Source of the DNA: Cherax quadricarinatus
Taxonomy: Eukaryota; Arthropoda; Malacostraca; Decapoda; Parastacidae
Assembly: GCF_038502225.1 (NCBI RefSeq)
Contig: NW_027196474.1
Span: 26,028 to 90,027 of the forward strand
DNA length: 64,000 bases
Reading direction: 5' to 3'
In this document: piece by piece, positions 1 to 9,681 of the stretch
Layout: each line of letters starts with the position of its first letter
Position numbering within the stretch: position 1 is the stretch's first letter
Position numbers and translations under genes: made by a program
Notes under the pieces: generated by a model
Told to the model about the DNA's origin: nothing
Database searches by the model: none
The model's input: only the letters and a program-made list of their open reading frames with translations

Positions 1-1191
1 CTAATCACATAATTATGGGGCTGACTAGGCATAGCATTAAGTAATGCATTAATTAGAATATTGAACAGTGTGGGACTGAGCACACCTCCCTGTGGGGTTC
101 CTAATTCAAAGTCTTTAGTTACACTTCTATGTCCCTGGAACAACATAGACGATTTTCTGTTGGACAGGTAGCCTTTAATCCAGCGGAGAAGCCATCCTCC
201 AACATCCATTCTGGCAAGTTCACTAATTATTACATGTCGGTTGGCTACATCGAAAGCGGATTTAAGGTCAAGGAAGGTAGTGTAGGAGCTGTCAGTGTGC
301 AGGGTGAGAAAGGTGGCTATGCAATGATGCACGCTCCTTCCATGCATGAAACCATGTAACCGGGGAGACAAAATTTTTTTGATTCTGTACATGAGACGAT
401 TAAGAATCATTCTCTCAAATGTTTTACACAAGCAGCTAGTAAGAGTTATTGGGCGAAATGCATTTTGTTGATTGGGCTTAGGAATTGGAATGATGAGGCT
501 GTTGGTCCAAGATTGAGGGAGCTCCCCAGTTACATAGCTCATGTTATATAATTCAAGTAATGGATTACCTGGTACTCGACACAGCAATCTGAGTATGTTG
601 TAAGTAATACCATCCTCACCAGGCGACGTGGAGTTGCCCTTAGTTAGCGCTGCATCAAGTTCATAATTAGTGAAAGGAATGTTGCAATCATCTGCCTTAC
701 TGAGCATAAAGCAAACAAGTCTCTCCCTTGCATCATATTTATCATTTAATTTTGCCTGTGTGGTACTGGGAAGATTGTCATAGCTAGATGTAGCAGCCCA
801 AGCACTGACTAACTCATTCTCCCTATGCAAGGGATGAGGGTGCGCGATCTGCCCAGTTCGTTTACCCTTAATTCTATTTATGTCCCTCCATGCCCGGCTA
901 AGTGGGGTGTGAGCATTAAGACCATTGACAAATTTTTCCCAGTCGGTTTGCCGCAGCTCTGTCATACGCTCTCTGGCAGCAGCAAGGGAAGTTTGGAAGA
1001 GCCTCAGCATTCCAGGGGTACGATGTTTTCTATAGGCTAGGCCTAGTCTGCGAGCAGTACGTTTCAGTGTACGAAGTTTAGAATCATTGTAATAAGTATG
1101 GTTTTTGAAGGAGGTATGATTATTACGGAAGTTTGTTGGGTTTAGAGTACCAAGAGGTTGCAGTGGCGGCTCTAAGTAGTTCTGAATACTG
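1..1191 (-). mobile_element. 5'-truncated copy of I-group LINE A (ORF2 RT region), cut by window edge
   Basis: This segment matches 4071-5261 of the full element A almost base for base, with only a handful of substitutions and no length change that I can see. It covers the linker after the endonuclease and the first half of the reverse transcriptase of ORF2, read on the minus strand. The homology stops abruptly at 1191, inside a codon region of ORF2, so this is a 5'-truncated insertion whose 3' part lies left of the window. The minus-strand frame looks open throughout. The high identity to the neighbouring full copy suggests recent mobility or a local duplication; an assembly artefact is less likely because scattered differences exist. 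Confidence 0.9.
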
Positions 1192-1599
1192 TCGTATTCT
1201 TTGATCTTGATTAAGAGAAAACGGAGTTTTGAAGAGGATAACTGCATTAAATCACCAGTTTTATAAGGAAACCACCAAAACGCGATTTTCTTGGAAAAAA
1301 AATTCGAGGCGGGAGTCCGGCCAGCATTCCAGGCGAATATCTGGGAAGTTATTGACTTATTTCACTATAATGAGCCTTTACTACTTAATTAAGTGGAATA
1401 ATATTCACAGGAATCGTAAGATAATTATTGTTTTTAATTTACATGGCGCACTTTTGGAAATATTTGGGATTTGCGTGGGTGTAAAAGGCAGATAATTTGC
1501 TACAGTAAAAGAACTTACAGACTTTATTTTTGTTTGTGGAATAAAGATAAGATATTTACAGGAAAGTGCTTTTAGTTAGTTTAATATGTTTATTATGCA
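1192..1599. other. Intergenic AT-rich stretch, no gene seen
   Basis: This is the flank of the truncated A copy. I see no coding frame with family similarity, no clear tandem repeat and no terminal repeats. Short ORFs here are chance frames. Confidence 0.6.
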
Positions 1600-2060
1600 C
1601 CCCATACCCATCCTGTGGGCGGTAGTCAAAAGATTACAGAGGTACATAATGGGTCCAGGGACTGGGCCTCAAAGTTTTGATAGCTGAGCAAGTTACAGAG
1701 GCAATGAATTCACAATTTACAAAGGTAATGAACTCACAATTTACAAAGGTAATGAACTCCAGGTAGGTCTAGTCACAATCATTACAAGTTACAAAGGTAT
1801 TTACAGATTACAGAGGTACACAATGGGTCCAGGGACCGGGCTCCAAAGTTTTGATGGCTGAACTAGGTACAAGGTAATGAACTCACAAGTTACAAAGGTA
1901 ATGAACTCACAAGTTACAAATGTAATGAATACTGTAAGAATGGTTACTTACGTTTATACATGGCTGCAATCATGAACAAATTTTAGAGTAATGAGCAATT
2001 CACACTTCCACACCCGGTCACAACTGTAGTGAGTTATTGGTGCAAATGTTGATTGCTGAG

Positions 2061-2078
<18 letters not shown>
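1600..2078 (+). repeat. Dispersed repeat family G, copy 1
   Basis: The same sequence occurs in reverse complement at 11521-11918, from the block beginning TGCAAATGTTGATTG-like at its right end to the CAGGGACTGGGC-type block at its left end. Inside are short direct repeats of about 24 bp built on ACAAAGGTAATGAACTCAC. Both copies run directly into a CA/GT microsatellite that contains the same interrupting string (ATACAAATTCATACACA), so the microsatellite belongs to the repeated unit. No ORF is supported. It may be a non-autonomous retroposon or a LINE 3' end; the class is unknown. Confidence 0.7.
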
Positions 2079-2107
<29 letters not shown>

Positions 2108-2130
2108 AATTCATACACACACACACATAA

Positions 2131-2161
<31 letters not shown>

Positions 2162-2237
2162 CATACACACACGCACACACACTCATACTCACACACACTC
2201 ATACACACACTCACACTCATACACACACACACTCATA

Positions 2238-2323
<86 letters not shown>

Positions 2324-2331
2324 CACACATG
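2079..2331 (+). repeat. (CA)n microsatellite, interrupted
   Basis: This is about 250 bp of CA dinucleotides with TCATA and AAATTC interruptions, ending in a nearly pure run at about 2241-2321. It lies between repeat G and the 3' end of LINE A, so the boundary between the G-associated and the LINE-associated part cannot be fixed. Poly-His and poly-Val reading frames over it are artefacts. Confidence 0.95.
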
Positions 2332-2341
2332 TGGTAATGCT

Positions 2342-5300
2342 TTATTTACAGCTAGCAAAGTCAGGGTATTTCTCCAGAATGGTCTGTAATATACCACTGT
2401 GGATAAAATACTTAGCCATTTCTTGAACACTTCTGAGTGAGTTGTTTCTAAATTCATTAATTTTATCGCACTCCAGTACATAATGACGCAGGGTGTGACA
2501 ATAATCCATCTGGCAAAGTTTACATTTCGTTTGGTCTACATCTGGTGGTGGTGATTTAACCTGCCAAAGATACTTGTAACCCAGCCGGAGCCGGGCGGTA
2601 GTGACATCCAAGAGTCTGCTTATTTTGTTGGATGCACCATAGACATGTGGCTCCTCCTGCATGATAGAATGATGATAGATGGACTCACTGGTGTCAATCT
2701 CCCTGAGCCTTAAGTCCATAAAATTCAGCTGAAGTTCTTTTCGTATTATTGTTCTCAAACTACTACCTGACAAGCCAAGATTGTAATCTACTCCCTCTTT
2801 GAAAGCATACAGCTTAGCCAATTTATCAGTTCTATCATGCATCTGAAGACCAATGTGAGATGGAATCCACAGCATGTGCACTCTGACTCCACTGTCCACA
2901 ATCCTACCATACCTGTGTCTGGCTTCTGACACAAGCATGCCACAATTTATGCTTAATGAGTTGAGAGCATTTATGGATGACAGAGAATCAGTTACAATTA
3001 AACTGTCAATCTTTGATACATAGATGCATTTCAGTGCAAGGAGTATGGCAAACAGTTCTGTCTGAAGGGTAGAGGCCCAATTATTGATGCGTGCTCCAAT
3101 TTCTTTAAGAGAGCCATCACTCTGTACGACAACAGCAGCACTACCAGCTGCACCAGTGGATTGGTGAACAGAACCATCAACGTAAATAATTTGCGAGAGT
3201 GTGTGCTGTGTGACTAAGTTATCAATACAGCTTAAGGCCTCATGTTTGGCTTCAAGGCGAAGTTTTGGTTGTGATTTAAGAAGTAGTTTGGGGGGAAATG
3301 GAGGAATGGTAGTTTGGAATGGGGTAATATTCCATGGAGCGGAGAAGTGCCGCTGTTGCCTTACTTGACATAGATCATGTATCTGATTCATGCGGAGGTC
3401 GGTTCCAGTCTTTTCGATCCATCTGGAGGAGTGTTCACCAGTGCTGAGGAAAGTTTGGAGGGCTTCTGTGCAGGGGTTTGAATGAGCTTGCCTGAGCATA
3501 TTAACCCCAATTAGGATATTTCTTTCAGTAACACGATCTCTGATGCTTGGAATATCAAGTTCTTTTTGCATATTTAAAATTTTGGCAGTACGAGGGCATC
3601 CTAGGATGATCCTCATTGCTTCGTTCTGCAGTTTTTCCAGCCCTCCAAGCTTCCAGTCAGACACAAGAGCAAGTAGTGGCGCAGCATAATCAACCAATGA
3701 TCTAATATAAGCAAGATACATCATTTTCACAATTTTAACATTAGCACCATACCTGGGGTGAAGCCCTGCCACAACTCTAAGTGCTCTTAGTCGTTCTTTG
3801 TATTGGCGACAAAGTCTTGTTACAACAGGTCCAAGTAGTGGAACCTCAAAGCCTAGATACCTGTATCTGCTTACATATTCTAGAAGAGACCCATCATGCA
3901 ATTGGATCTGACGAACTGTGCCTCTCTGTCGAGGAGGACGCCTATTGAGTATCTTTGTTTTATCAGTAGAGATTATCAACCCCAGGTCCTGACACGAGGC
4001 TAGTACATGATTAAGAATGTTTTGGGTGTTGGAGAATCCGGTGGTGTGAATCATTATATCATCAGCAAAACTAATCACATAATTATGGGGCTGACTAGGC
4101 ATAGCATTAAGTAATGCATTAATTAGAATATTGAACAGTGTGGGACTGAGCACACCTCCCTGTGGGGTTCCTAATTCAAAGTCTTTAGTTACACTTCTAT
4201 GTCCCTGGAACAACACAGACGATTTTCTGTTGGACAGGTAGCCTTTAATCCAGCGGAGAAGCCATCCTCCAACATCCATTCTGGCAAGTTCACTAATTAT
4301 TACATGTCGGTTGGCTACATCGAAAGCGGATTTAAGGTCAAGGAAGGTAGTGTAGGAACTGTCAGTGTGCAGGGTGAGAAAGGTGGCTATGCAATGATGC
4401 ACGCTCCTTCCATGCATGAAACCATGTAACCGGGGAGACAAAAATTGTTTGATTCTGTACATGAGACGATTAAGAATCATTCTCTCAAATGTTTTACACA
4501 AGCAGCTAGTAAGAGATATTGGGCGAAATGCATTTTGTTGATTGGGCTTAGGAATTGGAATGATGAGGCTGTTGGTCCAAGATTGAGGGAGCTCCCCAGT
4601 TACATAGCTCATGTTATATAATTCAAGTAATGGATTACCTGGTACTCGACACAGCAATCTGAGTATGTTGTAAGTAATACCATCCTCACCAGGCGACGTG
4701 GAGTTGCCCTTAGTTAGCGCTGCATCAAGTTCATAATTAGTGAAAGGAATGTTGCAATCATCTGCCTTACTGAGCATAAAGCAAACAAGTCTCTCCCTTG
4801 CATCATATTTATCATTTAATTTTGCCTGTGTGGTACTGGGAAGATTGTCATAGCTAGATGTAGCAGCCCAAGCACTGACTAACTCATTCGCCCTATGCAA
4901 GGGATGAGGGTGCGCGATCTGCCCAGTTCGTTTACCCTTAATTCTATTTATGTCCCTCCATGCCCGGCTAAGTGGGGTGTGAGCATTAAGACCGTTGACA
5001 AATTTTTCCCAGTCGGTTTGCCGCAGCTCTGTCATACGCTCTCTGGCAGCAGCAAGGGCAGTTTGGAAGAGCCTCAGCATTCCAGGGGTACGATGTTTTC
5101 TATAGGCTAGGCCTAGTCTGCGAGCAGTACGTTTCAGTGTACGAAGTTTAGAATCATTGTAATAAGTATGGTTTTTGAAGGAGGTATGATTATTACGGAA
5201 GTTTGTTGGGTTTAGAGTACCAAGAGGTTGCAGTGGCGGCTCTAAGTAGTTCTGAATACTGCTCACAAGATCATTGTTAAAGGTCTCTACAGAGGAACAC

Positions 5301-6052
5301 TCATAGGAATTATACCAGTCAGTCACATGTGCAACAAAGTCATCATGCTGATCTGTGGGAACATTAAAACGTTTCCGTTTGAATATCCCACCAGGAAGGA
5401 TAGTATTACCAATATCTAGAGAGGTTAGCCTAGGGAAATGATCAGACGCTATATCTGTTACAATGGAAGACTCACAACTGGCAGAAGTAATGTTGAAGCC
5501 CAGGCACAGATCAAGGACGCCTCCATAGATATGTGTGGGTTCAAGGTCACCTACAATTTGGACATTATCGTGACTGTTTAAGAGTGACAACAGTTGATTG
5601 CCATTACGATTACCAAACTGTGAGTTTCCAATGCTTTTGTGTCTCGCATTGTAATCGCCAATAATAAGAGTAGGCTCAGAATGAGCACAAGTTGGGAGCT
5701 CCAAGTAATTAAATTTATCAGCAGGAGCATACAAGTTAAATATGTTGAGAGCAGAGTTCCCTATATAAATCCTAACACCGTGATATTGTAGCCCCTCTGT
5801 TTTCTTGTGTGCAAGAAGTTGATGGGGAAGTGATTTTTTAATATATAGAACACAAGAGTTAGTAGATTTGAGGTTATATGCAACAAATGATGGTAATTTA
5901 GGGGGTTGGGATTTTTCAGGGACTCTGCACTCTTGTAGACACACAACATCAATGGGTTCGGTGGTTACTTTATGATGAAGTTCAGGAAGCCTTTTTCTAA
6001 GTGATGCAATATTCCAGCTTAATATAGAAAGTTTATACGAGTTTTGATCCAT
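2342..6052 (-). CDS. LINE A ORF2: endonuclease, reverse transcriptase and RNase H polyprotein (1236 aa)
   Basis: This protein would nick target DNA and copy the element RNA at the nick (target-primed reverse transcription). An APE-type endonuclease fills about residues 8-220, with WNI, the catalytic LQE near residue 41, GDYNARH near 132 and SDHFP near 205. The RT spans about 470-760 and shows FRPISLTSC, LDLKSAFD, LGTPQGGVLSP and FADD near 663. RNase H follows, with VDGS near 957, an upstream-facing TEL, TDS near 1020 and DRTDKLAK near 1074, so the acidic set is present. A C-terminal CxxC...H...C cluster (CKLC through LEC) sits near 1177. No stop or frameshift is seen. The start ATG overlaps the ORF1 stop by one base (TAATG), which suggests reinitiation by terminating ribosomes. 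Confidence 0.93.
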   Translation of the reverse strand: MDQNSYKLSILSWNIASLRKRLPELHHKVTTEPIDVVCLQECRVPEKSQPPKLPSFVAYNLKSTNSCVLYIKKSLPHQLLAHKKTEGLQYHGVRIYIGNSALNIFNLYAPADKFNYLELPTCAHSEPTLIIGDYNARHKSIGNSQFGNRNGNQLLSLLNSHDNVQIVGDLEPTHIYGGVLDLCLGFNITSASCESSIVTDIASDHFPRLTSLDIGNTILPGGIFKRKRFNVPTDQHDDFVAHVTDWYNSYECSSVETFNNDLVSSIQNYLEPPLQPLGTLNPTNFRNNHTSFKNHTYYNDSKLRTLKRTARRLGLAYRKHRTPGMLRLFQTALAAARERMTELRQTDWEKFVNGLNAHTPLSRAWRDINRIKGKRTGQIAHPHPLHRANELVSAWAATSSYDNLPSTTQAKLNDKYDARERLVCFMLSKADDCNIPFTNYELDAALTKGNSTSPGEDGITYNILRLLCRVPGNPLLELYNMSYVTGELPQSWTNSLIIPIPKPNQQNAFRPISLTSCLCKTFERMILNRLMYRIKQFLSPRLHGFMHGRSVHHCIATFLTLHTDSSYTTFLDLKSAFDVANRHVIISELARMDVGGWLLRWIKGYLSNRKSSVLFQGHRSVTKDFELGTPQGGVLSPTLFNILINALLNAMPSQPHNYVISFADDIMIHTTGFSNTQNILNHVLASCQDLGLIISTDKTKILNRRPPRQRGTVRQIQLHDGSLLEYVSRYRYLGFEVPLLGPVVTRLCRQYKERLRALRVVAGLHPRYGANVKIVKMMYLAYIRSLVDYAAPLLALVSDWKLGGLEKLQNEAMRIILGCPRTAKILNMQKELDIPSIRDRVTERNILIGVNMLRQAHSNPCTEALQTFLSTGEHSSRWIEKTGTDLRMNQIHDLCQVRQQRHFSAPWNITPFQTTIPPFPPKLLLKSQPKLRLEAKHEALSCIDNLVTQHTLSQIIYVDGSVHQSTGAAGSAAVVVQSDGSLKEIGARINNWASTLQTELFAILLALKCIYVSKIDSLIVTDSLSSINALNSLSINCGMLVSEARHRYGRIVDSGVRVHMLWIPSHIGLQMHDRTDKLAKLYAFKEGVDYNLGLSGSSLRTIIRKELQLNFMDLRLREIDTSESIYHHSIMQEEPHVYGASNKISRLLDVTTARLRLGYKYLWQVKSPPPDVDQTKCKLCQMDYCHTLRHYVLECDKINEFRNNSLRSVQEMAKYFIHSGILQTILEKYPDFASCK

Positions 6053-7926
6053 TATAGTAGTCCTGGGATCATCTTGAGTTTCTCAGCATAATGAAAAAAT
6101 TGTTCATATAAATAGCAGACCTTATCAATGTCAACAGTGCTACCCTTGTCCATGAGTTTTGCAAGTGCACCTCCAGTTGTAAGGCCTCGTGGGAGTCTTC
6201 GTAAACCCAGAGCATGACGCTGTTTATGTGTGAATGTATGATAGGTGACACCACCACCACTCACATTCCCTCCTCCGCTAACATTACACGCAACACTACA
6301 ACTGTCATCACCAGCGCCACTACCAACATTGTGTTCATTACATTTGTCAACAGTATTGTATTCAACATTAATGTCTATGTGACTAACCTCATCACACTCT
6401 GCACCACCACTTATATTATGCTCATCACTATTACTAACATTATAGACACCACCACTCTCATCACACTCTTCACCACCACTTAAATTATGCTCATCACTAT
6501 TACTAACATTATAGACACCACCGCTCTCATCACACTCTTCACCACCACTTAAATTATGCTCATCACTATTACTAACATTATAGACACCATAGCCCTCATC
6601 ACACTCTTCACCACCACTTATATTACGGTCATCACTATTACTAACATCATTGACACCATAGCCTTCGTTATGATGCTCACTACAGTTATCAACACAAGTA
6701 TTATATTCGTCATTACTGTGATTAAGAACACCACCACCACCTTGTTCAGCAGCCTTACACTTGCTTTCACAAATTGTGACAATCTTGTTATTGGTACACT
6801 CTACACATCTTTCCTTGTGTTGTTCAAGTTGTTGTTTCAGGAGTAACTGTTGTGTTTCCAGTATTTTTATGCGCGACATCAGGTTGTATACCACAGGAGC
6901 AAGACTTGGAACATCTGGAGACGTGAAGTCCCGGTCAGCTGAGCTATTTGGCTGACTGTCAGCTGACTCAGCTAGGCTGGTATTGACAGCCGATGTGATG
7001 GGGGTCTGTTGACGTGCTCCCCAGGTGAGGTGCTCAACCCCATTGTCTGAGGGCAGGCATGAGCCAGTATTCAGACCCGAGGTACCTGGTAGTCCTGGGG
7101 GGCCATTATGAGGGGTACAGGGTGAAGTGCGGTTGGCTGCGATGCGATCAGCCCTCACACTGCAGTCAGCATGAGCTGCTGTGACTCCTGAGGTCTTACA
7201 ATTGATACATTGTTTAGCAACAGTCTGTTGCTGTTTGATCATAGCATAACACCGTTCAGAAGGATGAGCATTGGCACACACTGCACACCAGTGTGACTTA
7301 GATGGGCATTTCCTGGCGATGTGGCCCCAGCGTTGACACTTATAACATCGACGTTGAGGAGGTCTGTACAATGCAATGTAATAGCGTCTGTTGAGGGCTG
7401 CACGGGAGTGAATATAGCGTGGCAGAGTCCCCTGGCCAGTCCACTCAGCTAATATCAGACCGTTGGAAAGTCGACGAGGGCTTGCAACTTGCTCTGACGC
7501 CAGATATTGAGGATTCAAGTGCTTGTTGACGTTGTAGATGACAATAAGCACTTTAGGTGCCCTTGGTGGGGCAGCTCGGAGTTTGATGTTGGCATATTCG
7601 TGAGTGAGAAGTTTGTCTATAAATGCTGAATCATTAGGCACAAAGACGTAGTTATCCTCATCGCGGACAAACTTGATCGTTTTCTCATGATTGTTTACAC
7701 TAGCTTCGAAAAACCAGTTAAACTTGGTCTCTTGATCAGTGTTGTCAGGGAAATCTAACCTGACAGCTTTGGGAGGGTGTGCGCCCACTGTATTGCTTTC
7801 AGCAAGCTTTCTCTGGAAGCCTCGTTCTTTTTTCCGAGCCTGTTTACTAAAATATGTTTCAAATCTGCCTTCACCATCATCTACGTCAACACCATCAGCT
7901 ATACTCATAGCTGACAGGAGTTTCAC
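6052..7926 (-). CDS. LINE A ORF1: gag-like RNA-binding protein with CCHC zinc knuckles (624 aa)
   Basis: This is a nucleic-acid-binding gag-like protein expected to coat element RNA. The N-terminal 190 residues resemble the domain preceding the knuckles in arthropod I/Jockey gag proteins. Then come a canonical knuckle near residue 195 (CYKCQRWGHIARKC), a second (CAVC...HPSERC) and a third (CINC...HADC). A glutamine-rich, probably coiled segment follows (LLLKQQLEQHKERC). A run of four 23-residue repeats rich in Ser, Asp, Glu and Gly covers about residues 416-508. The C-terminus is basic. The ORF is complete and ends in TAATG shared with ORF2. The start chosen is the first ATG after the leader (MKLLSAM); an ATG six codons later is also possible. 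Confidence 0.88.
   Translation of the reverse strand: MKLLSAMSIADGVDVDDGEGRFETYFSKQARKKERGFQRKLAESNTVGAHPPKAVRLDFPDNTDQETKFNWFFEASVNNHEKTIKFVRDEDNYVFVPNDSAFIDKLLTHEYANIKLRAAPPRAPKVLIVIYNVNKHLNPQYLASEQVASPRRLSNGLILAEWTGQGTLPRYIHSRAALNRRYYIALYRPPQRRCYKCQRWGHIARKCPSKSHWCAVCANAHPSERCYAMIKQQQTVAKQCINCKTSGVTAAHADCSVRADRIAANRTSPCTPHNGPPGLPGTSGLNTGSCLPSDNGVEHLTWGARQQTPITSAVNTSLAESADSQPNSSADRDFTSPDVPSLAPVVYNLMSRIKILETQQLLLKQQLEQHKERCVECTNNKIVTICESKCKAAEQGGGGVLNHSNDEYNTCVDNCSEHHNEGYGVNDVSNSDDRNISGGEECDEGYGVYNVSNSDEHNLSGGEECDESGGVYNVSNSDEHNLSGGEECDESGGVYNVSNSDEHNISGGAECDEVSHIDINVEYNTVDKCNEHNVGSGAGDDSCSVACNVSGGGNVSGGGVTYHTFTHKQRHALGLRRLPRGLTTGGALAKLMDKGSTVDIDKVCYLYEQFFHYAEKLKMIPGLL
6403..6678 (-). repeat. 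Four 69-bp tandem repeats inside LINE A ORF1
   Basis: Units start at 6403, 6472, 6541 and 6610, exactly 69 bp apart. Each codes for 23 residues around VYNVSNSDEHN and SGGEECDE. The unit length is a multiple of three, so the frame is kept. Differences between units are few (for example ESGG against EGYG), so the array is fairly recent. Degenerate flanking units are visible on both sides. Confidence 0.9.
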
Positions 7927-8760
7927 ACTGGCGATGGGCTAAAGGATACCGGTGAATAGAAGGGACAAGGAAGGGATATTCACCTCGCTAGACACAGGCA
8001 ATGTGGGTGTAGTGGCCTGCGGGTCGCAGTGCGATTTTCAAGGTCATTCACGGGGCCACAGTCGTCTCGAGAGTTACCAATATTGCACCACTCATTAATT
8101 ACTCGAAACCCGCAGCACTTAACACAGCTAGCACACGTGTCTGGGAATGACAGACAAATTTTCACTCTGTGGACAAATAAATCAGCACAAACTTAATATG
8201 TTTATAGATGAACCTCTGGCTTGTTACAGTTAAAAAGCTGTTTAGCCTGGATCGGTTAAACTCGCCCTTATCTCATATGTAGATAATGGCGACGAGCTAA
8301 GGGATACCGGTGAATAGGAAAGTCGAGGAAGGGACATTCACCTCACTGGACACACGCAGTATGGGTGTAAGTGGCATGCGAGTCTTATAGTGCCATTTTC
8401 AAGGTCACCCAGCAGGCCAGACATTCCTCACTCATTTTAAGCCTACGTTGGTACTGATGGTAGCACAATGTCCTAAGTCAGTGAAATCCACTCGTGCAAA
8501 TAGTTACAACAAATCTGCAGCAATTAACACAACCACTAGGATATTTGCTTGTAGCAGGCAGGTAGGCACACAGGAGACTTCGTAAGGTGAGTGGAGTGCG
8601 GCACAGAGGACTGACACGGCACTCAAGCATTTATGTGGTCTGGCAAAAACCGCCTCTAGACCATAAGTAAATAGAGGCGAATGGCTGAGTTCCAAATCGA
8701 GGAGGGAGGGGAGGGAGGCAAGGTGGAGTGAAGGTGTAGCCTCCTACAGCCACTTCAAAT
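7927..8760 (-). promoter_or_regulatory. LINE A 5' leader with two diverged repeat units
   Basis: A block at 7930-8145 (with GGATACCGGTGAATAG, ACATTCACCTC-like and TTTTCAAGGTCA) recurs at 8288-8545 in the same order and orientation. Matching landmarks include GGATACCGGTGAATA at about 7943 and 8302, TTTTCAAGGTCA at about 8035 and 8394, and GCAGCA(C/A)TTAACACA at about 8111 and 8518. The period is about 360-400 bp. Repeated leader units of this kind act as promoters in some LINEs (the mouse L1 monomers are the known example); a promoter role here is inference. The right end of the element is not defined. Confidence 0.55.
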
Positions 8761-9195
8761 CAAGATGTTTGTGTTTCACTAGGTATATCACTAGTCACAG
8801 TTCACACATAAGAGTTCCAGCAGCAATTCAGCTGCGCTCCAACGATATTTGTTGCATGATGAGTTATCAGTCGGGTGAGATAAGCAGTTCTGATATAGAA
8901 GGCCTAGGACTTCCCTCTACACACACACGTCCTCTCCCCTCAACCACTCAGGCCTAACTGCAGGAAAGTGCGTCACCTAAAAATCGTATTAGCATTGTTC
9001 TCTCGGTACCAAGTCCCCTAACAATCTTATGTAGTGCCATATAGGCCTACGAGCCTGCCAAATGTCATTTCGGTAAAGCTTTCAATTGTTGTTTGGCCTA
9101 TCTTATTGATAATAATTTACATTAAATAGAGTGAACACTTCGTCGTGTACACCAAAAATGAAAGAAATCTGACGAGACAAAAAAAAAAAATAAAG
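8761..9195. other. Unassigned stretch between LINE A and LINE C
   Basis: No ORF with family similarity, no tandem repeat and no terminal inverted repeats are visible. It may hold more leader of element A or the original flank. A poly-A-like run near 9180 borders the first LINE C segment. Confidence 0.5.
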
Positions 9196-9681
9196 TTGTG
9201 ATACTGTCACAAAGGAGAACTGAACCCGGGATGACTAATGAGATATTAGATAATATGAAATCAGAGACCAGTTGCTAAAAAAAATTTAAGGCAAACAGAC
9301 AGGATATTGCTGAGCTAAATAAATTCCAAAGGTGAGGAACAGAGTGCAGAGACTTATAATAGGAGCAAAGGCAAGTCACTATTGCTCAAAAATCGAAGAG
9401 TACAAGAATAACCCTAAAAAGCTCTGGCAACAACTAAAACAGTTGGGGTATAGCCATAAAGCCATAGATAGATCTAACATAGTACTAAATGTCAATAACG
9501 AGGTATGCCACGAAACAACTAAGGTGGCAAACTGTTTTAATTCATAATACACAACTGTCGCATCAACACTAGTAAGTAAACTACCAGCTGCATCAAATAC
9601 CTTTAACACAGACTCTAATAAGTTTCAAACATACTATACCAATAAAGGGGTAACCCCAAACAGTTGTCAACTAGTAAGTGT
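9196..9681 (+). pseudogene. LINE C copy 1, segment a (region between endonuclease and RT)
   Basis: The plus strand encodes a decayed stretch typical of LINE polyproteins just before the RT: MTNEILDNMKSRDQLLKK, then RNRVQRLIIGAKASHY, and LWQQLKQLGY near 9422. Stops and a frame change near 9280-9310 show that it is dead. The reading resumes at 11007 after a D-element insertion: the frame breaks after QLVSV and continues with VSHDFV. The copy is 5'-truncated near 9196. Confidence 0.75.

Larger units (their letters stand above)
2334..8760 (-). mobile_element. Full-length I-group non-LTR retrotransposon A with two intact ORFs
   Basis: The element reads right to left: a leader with repeated blocks (about 7930-8760), ORF1 with CCHC knuckles (7926-6052), then ORF2 with APE endonuclease, reverse transcriptase and RNase H (6052-2342). 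The stop of ORF2 lies within AAATAAAG, so a polyadenylation-type AATAAA overlaps the stop codon. The 3' UTR is only some 20 bases before a (TG)n run. The endonuclease-RT-RNase H order with a separate gag ORF is the architecture of the I superfamily (I, Nimb, R1 and relatives); the exact clade is not determined. Both ORFs are uninterrupted, so this copy is young and may be competent. The 5' end is uncertain. Confidence 0.85.

Noticed and set aside
129..1040. Small plus-strand ORFs in the truncated LINE A copy, also found at 4199-5110
   Set aside because: They are antisense to the RT coding frame. Their presence twice only reflects the duplicated LINE sequence.
2037..2481. Poly-His, poly-Thr and Val-Cys reading frames
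   Set aside because: They are translations of the CA/GT dinucleotide run.
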